Source of the DNA: Hyphochytrium catenoides | Taxonomy: Eukaryota > Sar > Hyphochytriomycetes > Hyphochytriales > Hyphochytriaceae | Length of the DNA stretch: 36,732 bases | NCBI GenBank assembly: GCA_900088475.1 | Contig: FLMG01004217.1 | Coordinates: forward strand, 8,903-45,634 | Reading direction: 5' to 3' | Shown: positions 10,605-21,537 of the stretch, piece by piece | Numbering within the stretch: the stretch's first letter is position 1 | How the letters are laid out: each line of letters begins with the position of its first letter | Notes under the pieces: model-generated | Seen by the model: the letters and a program-made list of their open reading frames with translations, nothing else | The model's database searches: none | What the model was told of the DNA's origin: nothing | Program-made: the position numbers and the translations under genes

Positions 10605-12102
10605 ACGATGGGCCAAGCTGGAGACACCCAGCAGTCTCGCAGGCTAGATAGGTAGACCTTCGTTCAGAGGAGGCTGTGACGAGAGACGGACAGGATGATA
10701 GTGTTAGTAACATTGTGCAGGAAAAAGCGCGCAACGTTTCAGATAAATTTATTAGATCTCAATCAGGGCGACGATATGGGAGTCACTCCTTACGGCATTA
10801 GGGCAGTGATAGCACATTGCCCTAGTCCTAGCTTGGAAACTGGATATGAAGAAGCAACAAGGAGCTATAATCACTGATAAAAGTCAACAGAGCGAAGTCT
10901 CAGCTTTGTACATGTTTTTTCTTGTCCTACTAGCGGGATATGAGGACTAACAGGGAGGTCCTTCTTGTGCTCTCTGTCTATTTAGGAGCATATTCAGCCT
11001 ATTCATGCTGCCATGTTTTCCCCTCGCTTCTGTCCGCTTCGTCCTTATATCCTGCTTTCCTAATCTCTCTGGGCCCATTGTCTCTCCCGTCCTCCGGCGC
11101 TGTTCCTCTACTAGGCCCAACTTCCAAGCTCGGTTCTCGTAGTGCCCGTCTCGGCGTACCTTGATCTACCTCTTGCTATCACTCTATTCAAGGCCCTCTA
11201 CTAGGCAATCTGATTATTGGTGGCGAGCCTGTCGGGCGCCTTGCAGCCGGAGTTATTACCTGTTGACGTTTTGCCGTTCGCCTGGTCCTTTTCTGAAGAT
11301 CATAACCCCTCTATCCTTGACAGTGGAAGGGGCACCTTTTCGTCGAAGACAGAGAGACCTCAAGCGGCTGTCCCTGTCATTCGTCTCTCTCACTCTCGAA
11401 AGTGATCAACAATATAATGACAATACCATTTGATCATTGTTGACAGTCCCTTGACACTGATGGTCCTAGACATTGATCACAAGGTCGGCGAGAAGTTGCT
11501 TACGGAAAAATCTTCAGATGAAAGCGATGTCACACGGCGCTTGGGCTCTGGTTTGTTGCTTGAGAATTCGTTGTTGGTCGCTTGGACTTTTCTTCTCTTT
11601 TGTTGATTGGGCATTGTTTCAGGCTGCGGGGCCTGAGGTGGACTCTCCGAGAATGAGGGACTGGCTCTTGTTCGCTACTTTAGACACACTCACATTCGGA
11701 CTACTCAAGGAAAACGAGAAGGTGGCGTGAAAGCTAGACTCTTTGCCGCCACCACCGCCAGTGCTGATCGCAAGCTATAGCCCTCAAAGTGGACTCTGAG
11801 AACATCACAAGTGAGGAATTGAGGCTGGCTTACACTAAGAAGAGCTCATTGAAGCGTCAATGATTGAGTCTTGGATGACTACCTCTAGCTCAGTACTATC
11901 CAGATATACGCTTCGATAGGGTCGAGAAGGGCGATGTCCTAGCAATCAGTATACGGATGGCTAACAGGATTGTTCTCTCTGTCCTCCTGGGAAATATCAA
12001 GCCGTATATGCATTACATTCTACTCTACATCCAGAAAGGACAGGTTTCTGCCTCCTCCTTAGATTTATAATAGGTTGTTACATGCTGCTCCATTAGGCTC
12101 TA
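10605..12102. other. Region with unassigned coding-like segments (+ strand)
   Basis: No complete gene could be built. Three + segments look protein-like. The first starts at an ATG at 11460 (MVLDIDHKVGEKLLTEKSSD...) and runs to a possible donor near 11575. The second follows a strong pyrimidine tract and CAG near 11622 (AAGPEVDSPRMRDWLLFATL...) to a stop at 11730. The third, at about 11780-11863, resembles the start of a J-domain. A fourth at about 11892-12042 reads QYYPDIRFDRVEKGDVL... to a possible donor. Phases between them do not all agree, so they may be parts of one poorly resolved or decayed gene. The part from 10605 to about 11150 shows nothing. Confidence 0.35.
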
Positions 12103-12466
12103 CTAATGGGACGGAGTACCGGGCTTGCGGGAGCAGAAGTAGTATCTTCCTAACTCCACTTCCGGGCAGGCAGACATTAGTATATTCGATGGCTGTACGC
12201 TTCCTCCTCTCGGTTGTGTGCCGCAAGAAAAGGAAGAGATCTCTACTTCAATAGGAGCACATGCATGTGGACACAATGGTGCAAGCAGGAGGGAAGAGGA
12301 TTCCAAGTGGAAGGTAGTAGGGAAGGACCATAAACTGACGTGATGGGCGGTATGCGGCCAAAACATTGGCAGCTTCCTCGACGGCGCTTTCCATCATTGG
12401 ACCGTTGACATTTGGTGGCTGGTCTGCTAGTCTCATTATAAGACTCGCCTCCCCTTCCGCCGTCAT
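12103..12466 (-). CDS. Possible small two-exon gene, unknown
   Basis: An ATG at 12466 opens a protein-like frame (MTAEGEASLIMRLADQ..., then ESAVEEAANVLAAYRPS) that runs to a candidate donor after 12340 (GTCAGT, phase 1). Two acceptors within the next 110 bp restore an open frame. One gives a tail ending in CSRKPGTPSH with a stop at 12105-12103. Neither tail is recognisable. The N-terminal exon has balanced composition and is the main evidence. The product would be about 90 residues. I do not recognise a family and the model may be incomplete. Confidence 0.33.
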
Positions 12467-13681
12467 TCTGCTCCCGATAGCTTAGACGCGCCTGTTGACT
12501 GCTTGAAATATGTCAACTCTCCCTCTTCTCTCTTCTTCTCTCATCGTCACTGTCAGGCCCAGGCCCCATCTCTCGTCATCATTTATTGCTACGAGTACTG
12601 CTTCTGACCCCTGTAACCCCCTACTTTCTTCAGCCTTCAACATCTCCACTTGCTTCACTACTCCTTCCCACCGCCGGGTCTTGAAGTCTCGGTCTGCGGC
12701 TCACTAGAAGGAGAACACAAGACAGCAGAGAGAGAAAGAGAGTTTGAAGAAGGAGAGAGGGATTGCGATAGAGGGAAGGACAGCAACAAAGAGAGCGTCC
12801 TCTGCAGGTAAGTGGAGAGCGGGTAGACACTAGTCACTGATCTCACGCCAATGTATGCACTCTGCACGAGAAAGAACCTTGTGGGAGTAGTAGCAGAAGC
12901 AATGAACTCAAGAAAGCAAGGATTTGAGAATAAGCCTATTGAGAGCGTGAGGCGGAGAGACCTAAAGAAGAATCAAGAAATGAGATCTGGGAAAATGTCC
13001 TTTCGCCTTTGTCTCCCTGCTTGGGTAGGATAGACAACCACCTAACAAGGGGAAGGAACAGATTGTTGTCCGCCAAAAGAGACACAAGAAGAAAGCACGC
13101 AAGAGAAGACGACGGCGAGGAAGGGGATAAAGGCGTTTAGATAGGGAACAGAGACCAAGCAGAACAAATGAAGAAAAGCGTGAGCAGAAGAAACGAGAAA
13201 AGTGCTTTCCACCCCAATGAAGCGCCGCCATCCTCTTCTGGATAGAAGGGCAGCAAAGGGTGGTGGATGCTTCCAGGCAGTGAAATCATCAAGGCTCGTG
13301 TCCTTCTTCCTTTCACTTTTCTCTCGACCTTGTTACTCCCATTACGGACTGCTCCTCATCCAGGAGTAGAGCTTTGTCTCTCAACTTCTTCCTTCTTGGT
13401 CAACTAGAGATGAGATGATGGCTCTCGGACAGGAAGGAGGAGGATAAACTGCTGATGACGAACGATGTTGACAGATAAACCCTGGGCCAGAACCGCTGTT
13501 AGATGATCATGACCAGACTCTCCTCTGTCCATCTTCTTCCATCTCTCCCCCTGCCCTCCTGCTACTTCTATTCCATGAGCTTCCACCATGATGTGCCAGC
13601 ACTCTGTACATTCCTTGTCTCTCTCATCTCCCCACCATCACTCCCAAACAGCAGAAACGCCTTGTGACTACTGTCAGTGAG
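12467..13681. other. Unresolved region, minus-strand coding-like segments
   Basis: No model. On the minus strand an open frame of about 95 codons lies between roughly 13340 and 13050 (containing TSLDDFTAWKHPPPF and then hydrophobic runs), but it has no start ATG. An overlapping frame ends in a possible membrane tail (WKALFSFLLLTLFFICSAW). These may be one or two exons of a gene on the minus strand. A GA-rich tract at about 12717-12775 (CT-rich in minus sense) agrees with that direction. Nothing can be named. Confidence 0.3.
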
Positions 13682-14916
13682 TTAGAAGATGGAATGACGG
13701 CTTATTCTTTCTTTCAGATGCACAGATTGCTGTTCTTTATCCCTTGAATCCTTGGGTTCTGGGGAAGGCAAAGGACGGACTTTCTGTTGGATGCCAAAGC
13801 TTTTAGCAGAGGAAAGAGGGACAGAGAGAGAGAGACAAAGATACAGCAAGAGGGACAAAGACAGAAAGAGGGACACAGAGAGAGAGGGACAGAGACAGAG
13901 AGAGAGACAAAGAGAGAGCGAGGGGGAGCGAGAGAGAGGGACAGAGAGAGAGAGGGACAGAGAGAGGCGAGGGAGAGAGAGAGGAAGAATAAGACAGCTG
14001 AGAGAGGCAACAGAACGCACGCTGTACGACAAAGAGAGCCACAGACGTGGCCGTCAAAAATTTCGTGTCACCTACCCATCGAACATCTAGAATAACTCAA
14101 TCATGTTCCTACTATATCGCTAACTGGGCCGATTTTATATTGGGAATAGTTAAAGTTAACTGGCGACATATTACTACGTTCATGATGACATAAAGAGCAC
14201 TGATTACTTCTTTCACCTGGCGTATTATTGCACTTTACAACAGACTGAACACCTCCGACACTTTTCGTCCCTATTTTTCAAGGATTTCATGCGACTGATT
14301 TCCTCCGACCCTTTCACTATTAAAAATATCCGGAAACCTATATTCCGTTTGTTTCACCAAGGAAACATTTCGGTATATACACTTGCTTTGGGCGTTGCAA
14401 GCGGAAGGAGGCAAGCAATGGAGGGGAGGCCGTTAGCGGCTCTGTTGCCTTGGTCAGCTCCTGTACACTTCACAGTCTTCCAAGCTCCCAAAGGGCAGTG
14501 CAGGGGATAAACTCTGCAGCCTGGGTTCTTCTTTCTCTCTCTCTCTCTCTCTTTTTCTCTCTCTCCTTTTCTCTCTCACTCTCTCTCTCCTTTCCTCTCC
14601 CTCTCTCTCTTTCTTTCTCTCTCTCTCTCTTTCTTTCTCTCTCTCTCTCTCTTTCTTTCTCTCTCTCTCTCTCTCCTTTTCTCTCTCTGCTTCACCTCCT
14701 ATCTCTCCCTCTTTTGTCTCCCCTCTCTCTTCGTCGTGCTTCTGATGAATCTCTTCTGCTCTTGTATCCTTTTCACCACCTTGTGGCAGCTTATCAATCT
14801 GTTTGTCTTGAGTCTTCAGCTGTTGATGGTGGTCATCGAGGGATGGAAGAGAGAGGTAACAGGTGGGAGAGAGAAAGAGGCAGAGGAGGGAGAGGAAGAG
14901 AGAGAGAGGAGGAGAC

Positions 14917-14954
<38 letters not shown>

Positions 14955-15154
14955 GCACCAGCGAAGCAGGATCATAAGAATAACCATCCTTTACCAAGGC
15001 GGAATCAGGAGAGAAGAGACGGGAGTTCTTTGCCCGGTTTGCTCTGTCTTCTGGAGGAGGCATTGAAGCTACGGCCCTTCTTTCCTCACTTCCTGTTAGT
15101 GTGTCAACCCTCCGCCGCTCAGTCTCTGCAGCATCCTCATAAATCTCTTTCTTC
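13682..15154 (-). CDS. Probable multi-exon gene, weakly SNARE-like, partial model
   Basis: Candidate minus exons are 15154-14995 (KKEIYEDAAETERRRVDTL..., ending RLFSPDSAL before a GTAAAG donor), 14819-about 14696 (starting LKTQDKQIDKL after a long CT tract and CAG), and 13783-13682 (KVRPLPSPEPKDSRDKEQQS... to a TAA). The first junction is phase 0 on both sides. The QDKQIDKL stretch with a following AEEIH resembles the first half of a Qb/Qc SNARE helix, and the preceding ERRRVDTL segment is also SNARE-like. However, the second half of the motif and any membrane anchor are missing. The start is not fixed: an ATG at 15304 could feed the first exon in phase, or M at 15063 may be used. Long CT tracts precede two acceptors in this sense, which supports the direction. 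The boundary of the middle exon is doubtful. Confidence 0.4.
13812..13988. repeat. GA/GGACA-rich low-complexity tract
   Basis: An imperfect purine tract with repeated GAGAGAGGGACA-like units. On the minus strand it is a CT tract leading into a candidate acceptor at 13785-13784. Open frames across it on both strands are artefacts of the repeat. Confidence 0.85.
14529..14693. repeat. (CT)n-rich tract, left arm of an opposed pair
   Basis: About 165 bp of CTCT/CTTT repeat on the + strand. It faces a GA tract at 14855-14953, so the two can pair as a long imperfect inverted repeat with a loop of about 165 bp. Confidence 0.88.
14855..14953. repeat. (GA)n-rich tract, right arm of an opposed pair
   Basis: About 100 bp of GAGA/GGAGA repeat on the + strand, complementary in composition to the CT tract at 14529-14693. 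In minus sense it is the pyrimidine tract before the candidate acceptor at 14821-14820. Confidence 0.88.
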
Positions 15155-15170
15155 CTTTCTCACTCTGTCC

Positions 15171-15178
15171 TATATATG
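15171..15178. promoter_or_regulatory. TATATA element in a divergent spacer
   Basis: TATATATG lies 255 bp upstream of the + strand start at 15432 and reads TATATAGG on the other strand. It could be a TATA box for either direction; the distance to the + start codon is rather long. Confidence 0.25.
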
Positions 15179-15431
15179 CCGCAAAGCTGCAAGTGTCAGG
15201 AGCTCCAGTTGACGGAAAACCTTCATGTCGCCACGCCTTCCTCAGCGTGTCTGAGTGTACAAGCCGCGCATTCCTTTCTCATTGTCGACGATCGTCTTCT
15301 CCATCGCTCAGTTCTCACTCTTGCGTGGTCCTTTTGCCCTTCCTTTTTCTGTCAAACCGCTTCTTTAGTCCTAACGCAGCGGGACGTCATTGCAAAAGGG
15401 CAAATTGCTCGACCTCCTAAGTAAAGGCAGA

Positions 15432-16481
15432 ATGTTGCTGCGGTGTCGCGCAGTGGCTATTGCCTTCCTTCTCCTACTGAACAGCTTTCTTTTTCTCTCC
15501 ACGGCTGAAGAAGTTATCGTCCCCAGGTCAGGTGCGAGACGGCTTCGCTCTCTGCAATTTGATGCGTCGGTTCTTAATGCCCAACCCGGAGAGACATTCG
15601 TTGTCTTCTCTTCAAACTTTATCAACCTCCGAGTAGACGGCCTGCCTGCCCTCCAGGCTTATGAGAGAACGTTGATGGCGGTCTATGTGCTGCCAAATAA
15701 GGGAGACGTGCTCTTCTTAGGTGAAGGAGGCAAAGTGCCGCCGGTAACGGATGGAATCATGGCAGTGACGACCGTTCTTAGGGCCCGAGGAGCGCAAGAG
15801 GAAAAGCGCTTGCTCGGGATGGTCAGCGATCAGCAGCAGAAAAACCTGATTGCGGACCGATTGTCTCGGGACCGCATTATTTTTGGTCGGGCAGACCTGG
15901 AGATCACAAGGATTCGGACAACCACTGGCGTTGTACCTCCAGCTCCAATCCCTAGCCCGAGCCCTAACTCGAACCCCACGCCAGCTTCTCCGTCTCCGGT
16001 GCCTTCGGATACGCTACCTCCTACACCACCGATCGTTACAAATGGGCCGGGTGCTGGACTGCCGCCTGCACCTTCGCCCCAGACGCCAACAGCTGGCGGT
16101 GGTCAAACCCCGACAGTTGACAGTGCCCAGGCTCCCTCTTCCAACCCTGGCGGCGGGACGCCAATCAACAATCAAGCAGAGAAGAAGGATGGCGGGGGAA
16201 TGAACCAAACCCTCTTTATTGCGCTGATAGTCATTGGCGCAGTCGTCCTCACAGCTCTTCTCGTCTTTGCTGCAGTGGTGTGGCGACGGAGACGAGCTCA
16301 GAGGCGTGCTTACGACGGAGCTCCAGACATAACTCCGACGGATGGAGCTCGGTTGTCTCCAGGCTATAGCACGAACCGCAGCCTCTCTGATAGGTTTACC
16401 AGCTGGCTCTCTCTTTCTAAGAGACAGTTCGCGCCCTCACCAACGAGGAAGAGCGTTGATCACAAAGAATATATCTTCTAG
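15432..16481 (+). CDS. Secreted single-pass membrane protein with proline-rich stalk
   Basis: An intronless frame of 349 residues from the first ATG. Residues 1-25 are a clear signal peptide (hydrophobic AVAIAFLLLLNSFLFL, then STAEE). Residues 26-165 form a compact extracellular part of unknown fold with almost no cysteine. Residues 168-245 are a Pro/Ser/Thr/Gly-rich stalk with repeated PSPSPN, PASPSPVP and PPAPSPQTP patterns, probably extended and glycosylated. The membrane helix is at 261-283 (LFIALIVIGAVVLTALLVF). It is followed by a stop-transfer cluster WRRRRAQRR and a cytosolic tail of about 60 residues rich in Ser/Arg that ends in EYIF, so the topology is type I. I recognise no family. 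The architecture suits a surface receptor, adhesin or wall-anchored protein, but function is inference only. The longer frame upstream has no ATG. Confidence 0.82.
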   Translation: MLLRCRAVAIAFLLLLNSFLFLSTAEEVIVPRSGARRLRSLQFDASVLNAQPGETFVVFSSNFINLRVDGLPALQAYERTLMAVYVLPNKGDVLFLGEGGKVPPVTDGIMAVTTVLRARGAQEEKRLLGMVSDQQQKNLIADRLSRDRIIFGRADLEITRIRTTTGVVPPAPIPSPSPNSNPTPASPSPVPSDTLPPTPPIVTNGPGAGLPPAPSPQTPTAGGGQTPTVDSAQAPSSNPGGGTPINNQAEKKDGGGMNQTLFIALIVIGAVVLTALLVFAAVVWRRRRAQRRAYDGAPDITPTDGARLSPGYSTNRSLSDRFTSWLSLSKRQFAPSPTRKSVDHKEYIF

Positions 16482-17208
16482 GCGGATTCTGTCTATATGT
16501 GTGGATCCTTATGCACTTCTTTTCTCCTCTCTCTTCCTTGAGCCCGTCTTCCGTCTTTTGCCCTTTAGAGCTTCATTTTTGTTTGCCCTCTTTGGGCAGA
16601 TTGACTTCCCACCTGTCCCTTTGTGTCTGTTATGTGTTATTTATATGATGATGCCGTCCTGTTCACCTATAGAAAATGGTTAACATACATACATAATCTT
16701 ATACTGTCATTGATCGTTACTATCAATCCTCGGTCGTATTCTTCTCCTCGCCGTCTCTTCCTTCTCTGGCTCCTCGCCGCCCTCCTTCTCTACCGGCGTC
16801 AGATTGACACTAAGGGACTTCCTATTGCTGATAACAGTATGAAGAGAAGGAGTTCCTAGTCGTGAAGCGCACTCTTCTAACGTTCTCTCTATCCTAAAAG
16901 AGCAGGCAGGGTGAGACATACAAGGCGAAACAATTAAGAGAGAAAGGAGCATGATAGGAAAGGATAGGTGACGTCTCTTTAGGAGCAGAGTTGGTTCAGC
17001 TTTAGGTCAGTTTTTCCGCGTTACCTTGTTTGGCACTTAATGCGATAAAGATGGGGCCACGTCATTCTCTGGCCTCCTCTCATAAAGTCCTTCATGTCCT
17101 CGACACTGAGTTTGGTGGGCAAGGTAGTTGCAGGATAGACAGGAAAGAGGCCAAACGAAATATGCGTAAGCAAGGCGGCAAAGTGACCGGAGAGAAGGAG
17201 GAGGATTG
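16482..17208. other. Convergent spacer
   Basis: Lies between the 3' ends of the proline-rich protein gene (+) and the lipase gene (-). It should contain both 3' UTRs. I see no coding frame with support and no strong repeat. Confidence 0.5.
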
Positions 17209-20200
17209 TTAGAGTTCTTGACAGTGTAGGACATAGGTGATCCTCCCAAGGCTCTGCTCTTCACTTTTCACATCCCCTGTTGTCCCCTCTCATCTCACCT
17301 CGGATGGGCCAGCACCCTCCATAATAAGTCTGAGAGCCTTAATCTTGGCCACATGTTTATATCCTTGTCCTCGCCTAGGTAACTCTGCAAAGATGAATGC
17401 TCGAGTTAACATTATAAGAGCAAAGAAAGGCGGTAGTATGTCTCCGGCCACAACGCTGAGAGGAGAGTAGCTAGGGCTTAAGACGAAGAGCTGTATCAAC
17501 TGCATTAGCTAAATCTCTCGATAGGTGGACAGGGTCGGCGAAAGTCAGGCAAAAGAAGAGACCTGCCGGACGAGAATATGCGCTTCCTGCGGCAGTAGTC
17601 CCAGTCGATAAGCTTTGTCCAACCGGTTTCGGATGTCTACAAGGAGAAGTTGCTGCACTGCTGATAGGGGAGAGATGGGCCTAAGAGACATGTGGATCCG
17701 GAGGACAAGATAATGGGTAAGTATTTGAAGGGACCAGGGCCCGACGGTATACAATCAAAGCAGACACAATCGCGAAAGCCAAACGGAACTGGGCAATACC
17801 ATTGGAACTTGGAACAGGAAAAGGCATTATTCGCCACACTAGCTTAGGTGGAAGGAAAGGATGGAGAGTATCAAGGGGAGAACGAGGCTCTGAAGAAAAG
17901 GAGATGGCTTTCAAGAAAAGGTCAAGGCTTTGAAGGAAAAGTGTACGACTGGCAGAGGTGATCCCGCTTACTTGGTCCTATCCCTAAGGAAAAGAGCAAT
18001 GTGTGGATTGGCTTGTGAAACGATGAAGTGAGACACGTGAAAGAGAGACGACAGCTCCTGCATGGGAATATCTCGAGAGAAGGTACCATCTCGGTACTTT
18101 GCGCCCGCAGATCGCAGCGGTACGATCTCTCCACTGCAGAGAACAAATATTCGTCAAATCTTGTCGAACTACCTACCGGTTTACAGCGCAAGAAGTTGAT
18201 GGTGTTCCAAAGCATATGAAGGCTAAGGAAGACACAGTGAAATGCCATGAACTATAGTTCTTTATCTTACTCTTTGGTCTTGCAGAGCAATTGCTGTGGT
18301 TTCATCACACCCGTCAGAGCGCAAGAGGCCGCCACGGCACTTCGCACGAGAACATCAGGGGTAATGAGGTGATTCAATAGCGAAGTGTCCTGAGAGCCAA
18401 ATGTAAGCAAAAGAGTCCAACAGGAAGGAAAAAGGCTGTTGTCAGAGATAGATCGACCAGGAGGTCGAATAGGAAGAGGACACTTGTCTGGGCTTTGGGG
18501 ACAAATGAGACGTGAGAGATGATATGAAAACAAAGGACTGATGCCAGCGAGGCCCACGCCTTACCCCTAGCTCTTTGCAGCTAACTGTGATATTGAGGAT
18601 CCGGCCGGTGCGCTCGTACGCTTCCTGGAATGTGAAATTTCCTGTTATTGGCCCTAGCACGTCCAGGAAAGCTCCTGAATCCACGATCACGCCTTCTTTG
18701 AAAAATCTAATGACACACAGAATCTAAGATATGGGCCATAGGAAAGAAACAGAAGAAAAAGCTATAGGAAGTAGCTTTCAAGCAAGGGTAAGCCAACGAC
18801 TTCTTCAGAGCACAAGAGTCTGATAGAAGGCGGCAAGATCCCGCTTTTGATCAACCTCTTTAGCATTCCAGAGAAAGGATCGAACCACCGCTGGCCAAAT
18901 CGTGTTGAGACGTCTTCCCTGATGTACTCCGTCTGAAAGGAGAGAGAAGCGCTGAGTCAGGTCTATGCGAAAACCCCGTAGCGCACAAGAGAAGCAAAGC
19001 CAAAAAGATTAGCATAGCCCGTGACAGCCATCAGCGCGTCAGCCGCTGGAGAGAGGGGTTACGGAGATATCAATGTATAGGAAGGACTTTGGGCTAGGGG
19101 AAGGCAGAAATCTCCATAGAAAAGGATCTACCAGCTCCTCATCCGTCCTGCAGCCAAGTAGTCCTGCTACTATAGCTCCTCCGCTGGTGCCGCTGATGAC
19201 CCTCGGCAGCATATTGAACCTATGTAACTCAAAGGCCAAGCCCATGTGGTACATCGCCAGCGCTCCCCCTCCACTGAGACAGAGAGCAGTTTCGCCCACT
19301 GCGTGTTGGGCACCCGCAAGGAAGCGTTTCTTCTCCAACAAAGAGAACGAAGACGAAGGGAACTCCGTATCAGTAATGTACCGCACTTGCTCCTCCAGCT
19401 CCTCTATGAACTCTTGGATCAACTTCTTCGTTCCGACTCCTGGAAATCTGAAGTTGAAGGGCGAGCAAACATACGCATAGTTCCGATTGATGACAGAAAT
19501 GAGCATCTGGGAGAACTCTCGTACTCCTTCACCCTTGCGACGCTCCAGCTAGGAAAAGTCCGTTAGTGATGGAAAATAGCTGATGACAGCTAAGAGAGGA
19601 CAAAGAACTCAAAGGATAGAAAGAGTATCTAGACTGCCATAACCCAGGACCATTCGGACCAACTATTCTAGTGAGCAGGCGCTTATCTGTTGGTCGGAGG
19701 ATGTAGGATCTAGCAGAGACGATCCTCGGGCTAGGTAGAGTAGGGAAGCAGAGAAAAAAAGAGAGAGAGGAAGAGCGACGGCGGCAGCAGGACATAGAAA
19801 CTACTTCCCAGACAAAAACACAGCTACCGTCAGAGTGGTAAGGATGTATTATGAAGCATCAAAAGATCCAGCAGCTTGTAAGAAAGCATGCTCAACACTA
19901 GCTTAAGAAGACGACACACACATCGGCAGAGCCGCTTACTTTGGTCCTCGCTTTTCTGATGAGTTCAATCGCCCTCTCAATGGAGTCATATTGATAGAAG
20001 CGAGACGCATTCTTGTTCTTCCACGCCTCTCTTCCCTCAAACCTGTCAAGCTGCTCCCTGCAGTCCAGATACTCTTCATATGTCTGAGAACAAAGGAGCA
20101 AAGTCAGGAGGGCAGATTGCAGAAAGGACGGTCCCGAGCAGGCTGGGAATCCATTTGAAGGGAGGACGAAAAGAGAGAATCCCTTTCATCTAACCTTAGC

Positions 20201-21347
20201 GTCCCTAAGCCTCGCCCTAAGCTTGGATGACCTCCACAGCCAGAGTGGGGAGAGGACGCGGATATGATGGTAGTTCATCGCGATCGTATCTACAAGCGGC
20301 TCGCCAAAGACAGCCCTGAGATACGGGAAACAGATAAGGAAAGTCAGTCGGCGCTGGAGTGTGCAAAGGGTGGTGAACAGCCAGATTGAAGAGTCTTACC
20401 TGCTGAGAATTTTGAAAGCCATGATGGGTAGCAGAGGGATCATCTCAAAGAGACAGAGGCAGGTCTTGAGCACGATGAACGAAAGGGTAAGCGGCGATGG
20501 CACCGAGTGGTTCGATGCCGGAGCGGAAATGGCATAGCCAAAGCCTACCACGCCCACTGTCGTGGCTTGACAGAGCAGAATTAGCCTGTTAGACAAGCAT
20601 TAGTGACTGTGTAACGACGAGGATGAAGATAACAAGCTAGATAACCTGTCGTAGTTAAGGTGGAGGTTCACCCATAGCCAACTCAACAGAAAATGCGCCG
20701 CCCGCAGCGTGAGCTGCAGGGCCGAGACGAGGAGATAAATATCCGGTCGGCTGGGAAGCTGGTTGGAAGGAAAGACGAACAACAAAAGAGGCTTCAGTAT
20801 CAGTTGTACGATGAGTCCTGCTCTGCTGAGGAGTCACGAAAGCAAAGCGATACAAGGGACTAGACAAGGGCTACGCAAGCCATTCGGACAAGTCCGCACC
20901 TCGCGCTCTAAGAGAGAAAGAGGGCTGAGCTTCTCAATGAAATGGAATGTGACCGCCACGACGTTGACCATCCAGAGACACGCAACGGAATAATAGAACA
21001 TGTGCACAGCCTCCAGCTTCGTCCGGCGTGCCAAGCCCCAGGTACCAACAGCACAGAGGAAAACCGACTCAGCTGTGAGCGGGTGGCTGGTGGCGAACTC
21101 CGTGGCAATGTTGATGATGTTTGTGCTGAAAAGTAAGACGTACCCTGCACGGACGGAGAGTGGAGAACCCAAGCATGAGGGACTTATAGTCAGAGAATGT
21201 GTGCCCGCGTGCCTATGCTTGCTATGGTGATGAATATCAAGGAGCTGAAGACTTACAGAAGACAAGGATGATGAGGCCGTAGCCCCAGACATGCCCATTG
21301 TTCCCGGGGCTCTGGGTGGTAAGCAGAAGCTGCCGAACTATCAACAT
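17209..21347 (-). CDS. Patatin-like triacylglycerol lipase/phospholipase (SDP1/TGL type) with polytopic N-terminus
   Basis: Fifteen exons (minus): 21347-21257, 21144-20900, 20758-20646, 20585-20400, 20315-20195, 20083-19940, 19548-19132, 18932-18856, 18706-18565, 18389-18271, 18133-17972, 17927-17753, 17652-17563, 17490-17299, 17253-17209. Phases close to give 772 residues. Residues 1-212 carry about five to six hydrophobic segments. The DUF3336-type region follows ([22 protein letters not shown] at about 253-275, then [24 protein letters not shown]). The patatin core has the oxyanion loop [14 protein letters not shown] (390-403), nucleophile Ser422 in GTSGG and catalytic Asp567 in DGT, with [15 protein letters not shown] and ASCALTGV between them. 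Such enzymes hydrolyse storage triacylglycerol at lipid droplets or the ER. Introns use GTTA/GTTG as well as GTAAG donors. Exons 12, 14 and 15 are the least certain, and two more acceptors fit exon 14. Family and active site are secure. Confidence 0.9.
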
Positions 21348-21537
21348 CCTGCCTCTTTGTGCCTCTTAAAGGTTCTGGCTCATAAAACTCTTTTCCCGTT
21401 CACAAGTCAAGCTTCCAGCAAGAGAGGGAGAGAAAGAGAGCTTTCCACCAGCAAATAGATTGAGGACGCTCTCGCCTGCATGTGGGACAGCCTCGACCTC
21501 TGGACTACCAAGCCTCAGACGCCGCTGTTACGAGCAG

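Noticed and set aside
11190-11265. A cyclophilin-like IGGEPVGRL on the + strand.
   Set aside because: Only about ten residues resemble the family start; the frame stops soon after and no further cyclophilin motif follows.
14450-14987. Long overlapping frames of 158-177 codons on both strands.
   Set aside because: They are translations of CT/GA repeats (Ser/Leu or Arg/Glu runs) and read through opposite strands alike.
19640-19740. Minus segment reading [17 protein letters not shown], at first taken as a lipase exon.
   Set aside because: It needs a weak donor. Joining 19940 directly to 19548 keeps phase 0 and reproduces the family pattern RNYAYVCSP, so the segment is intron.
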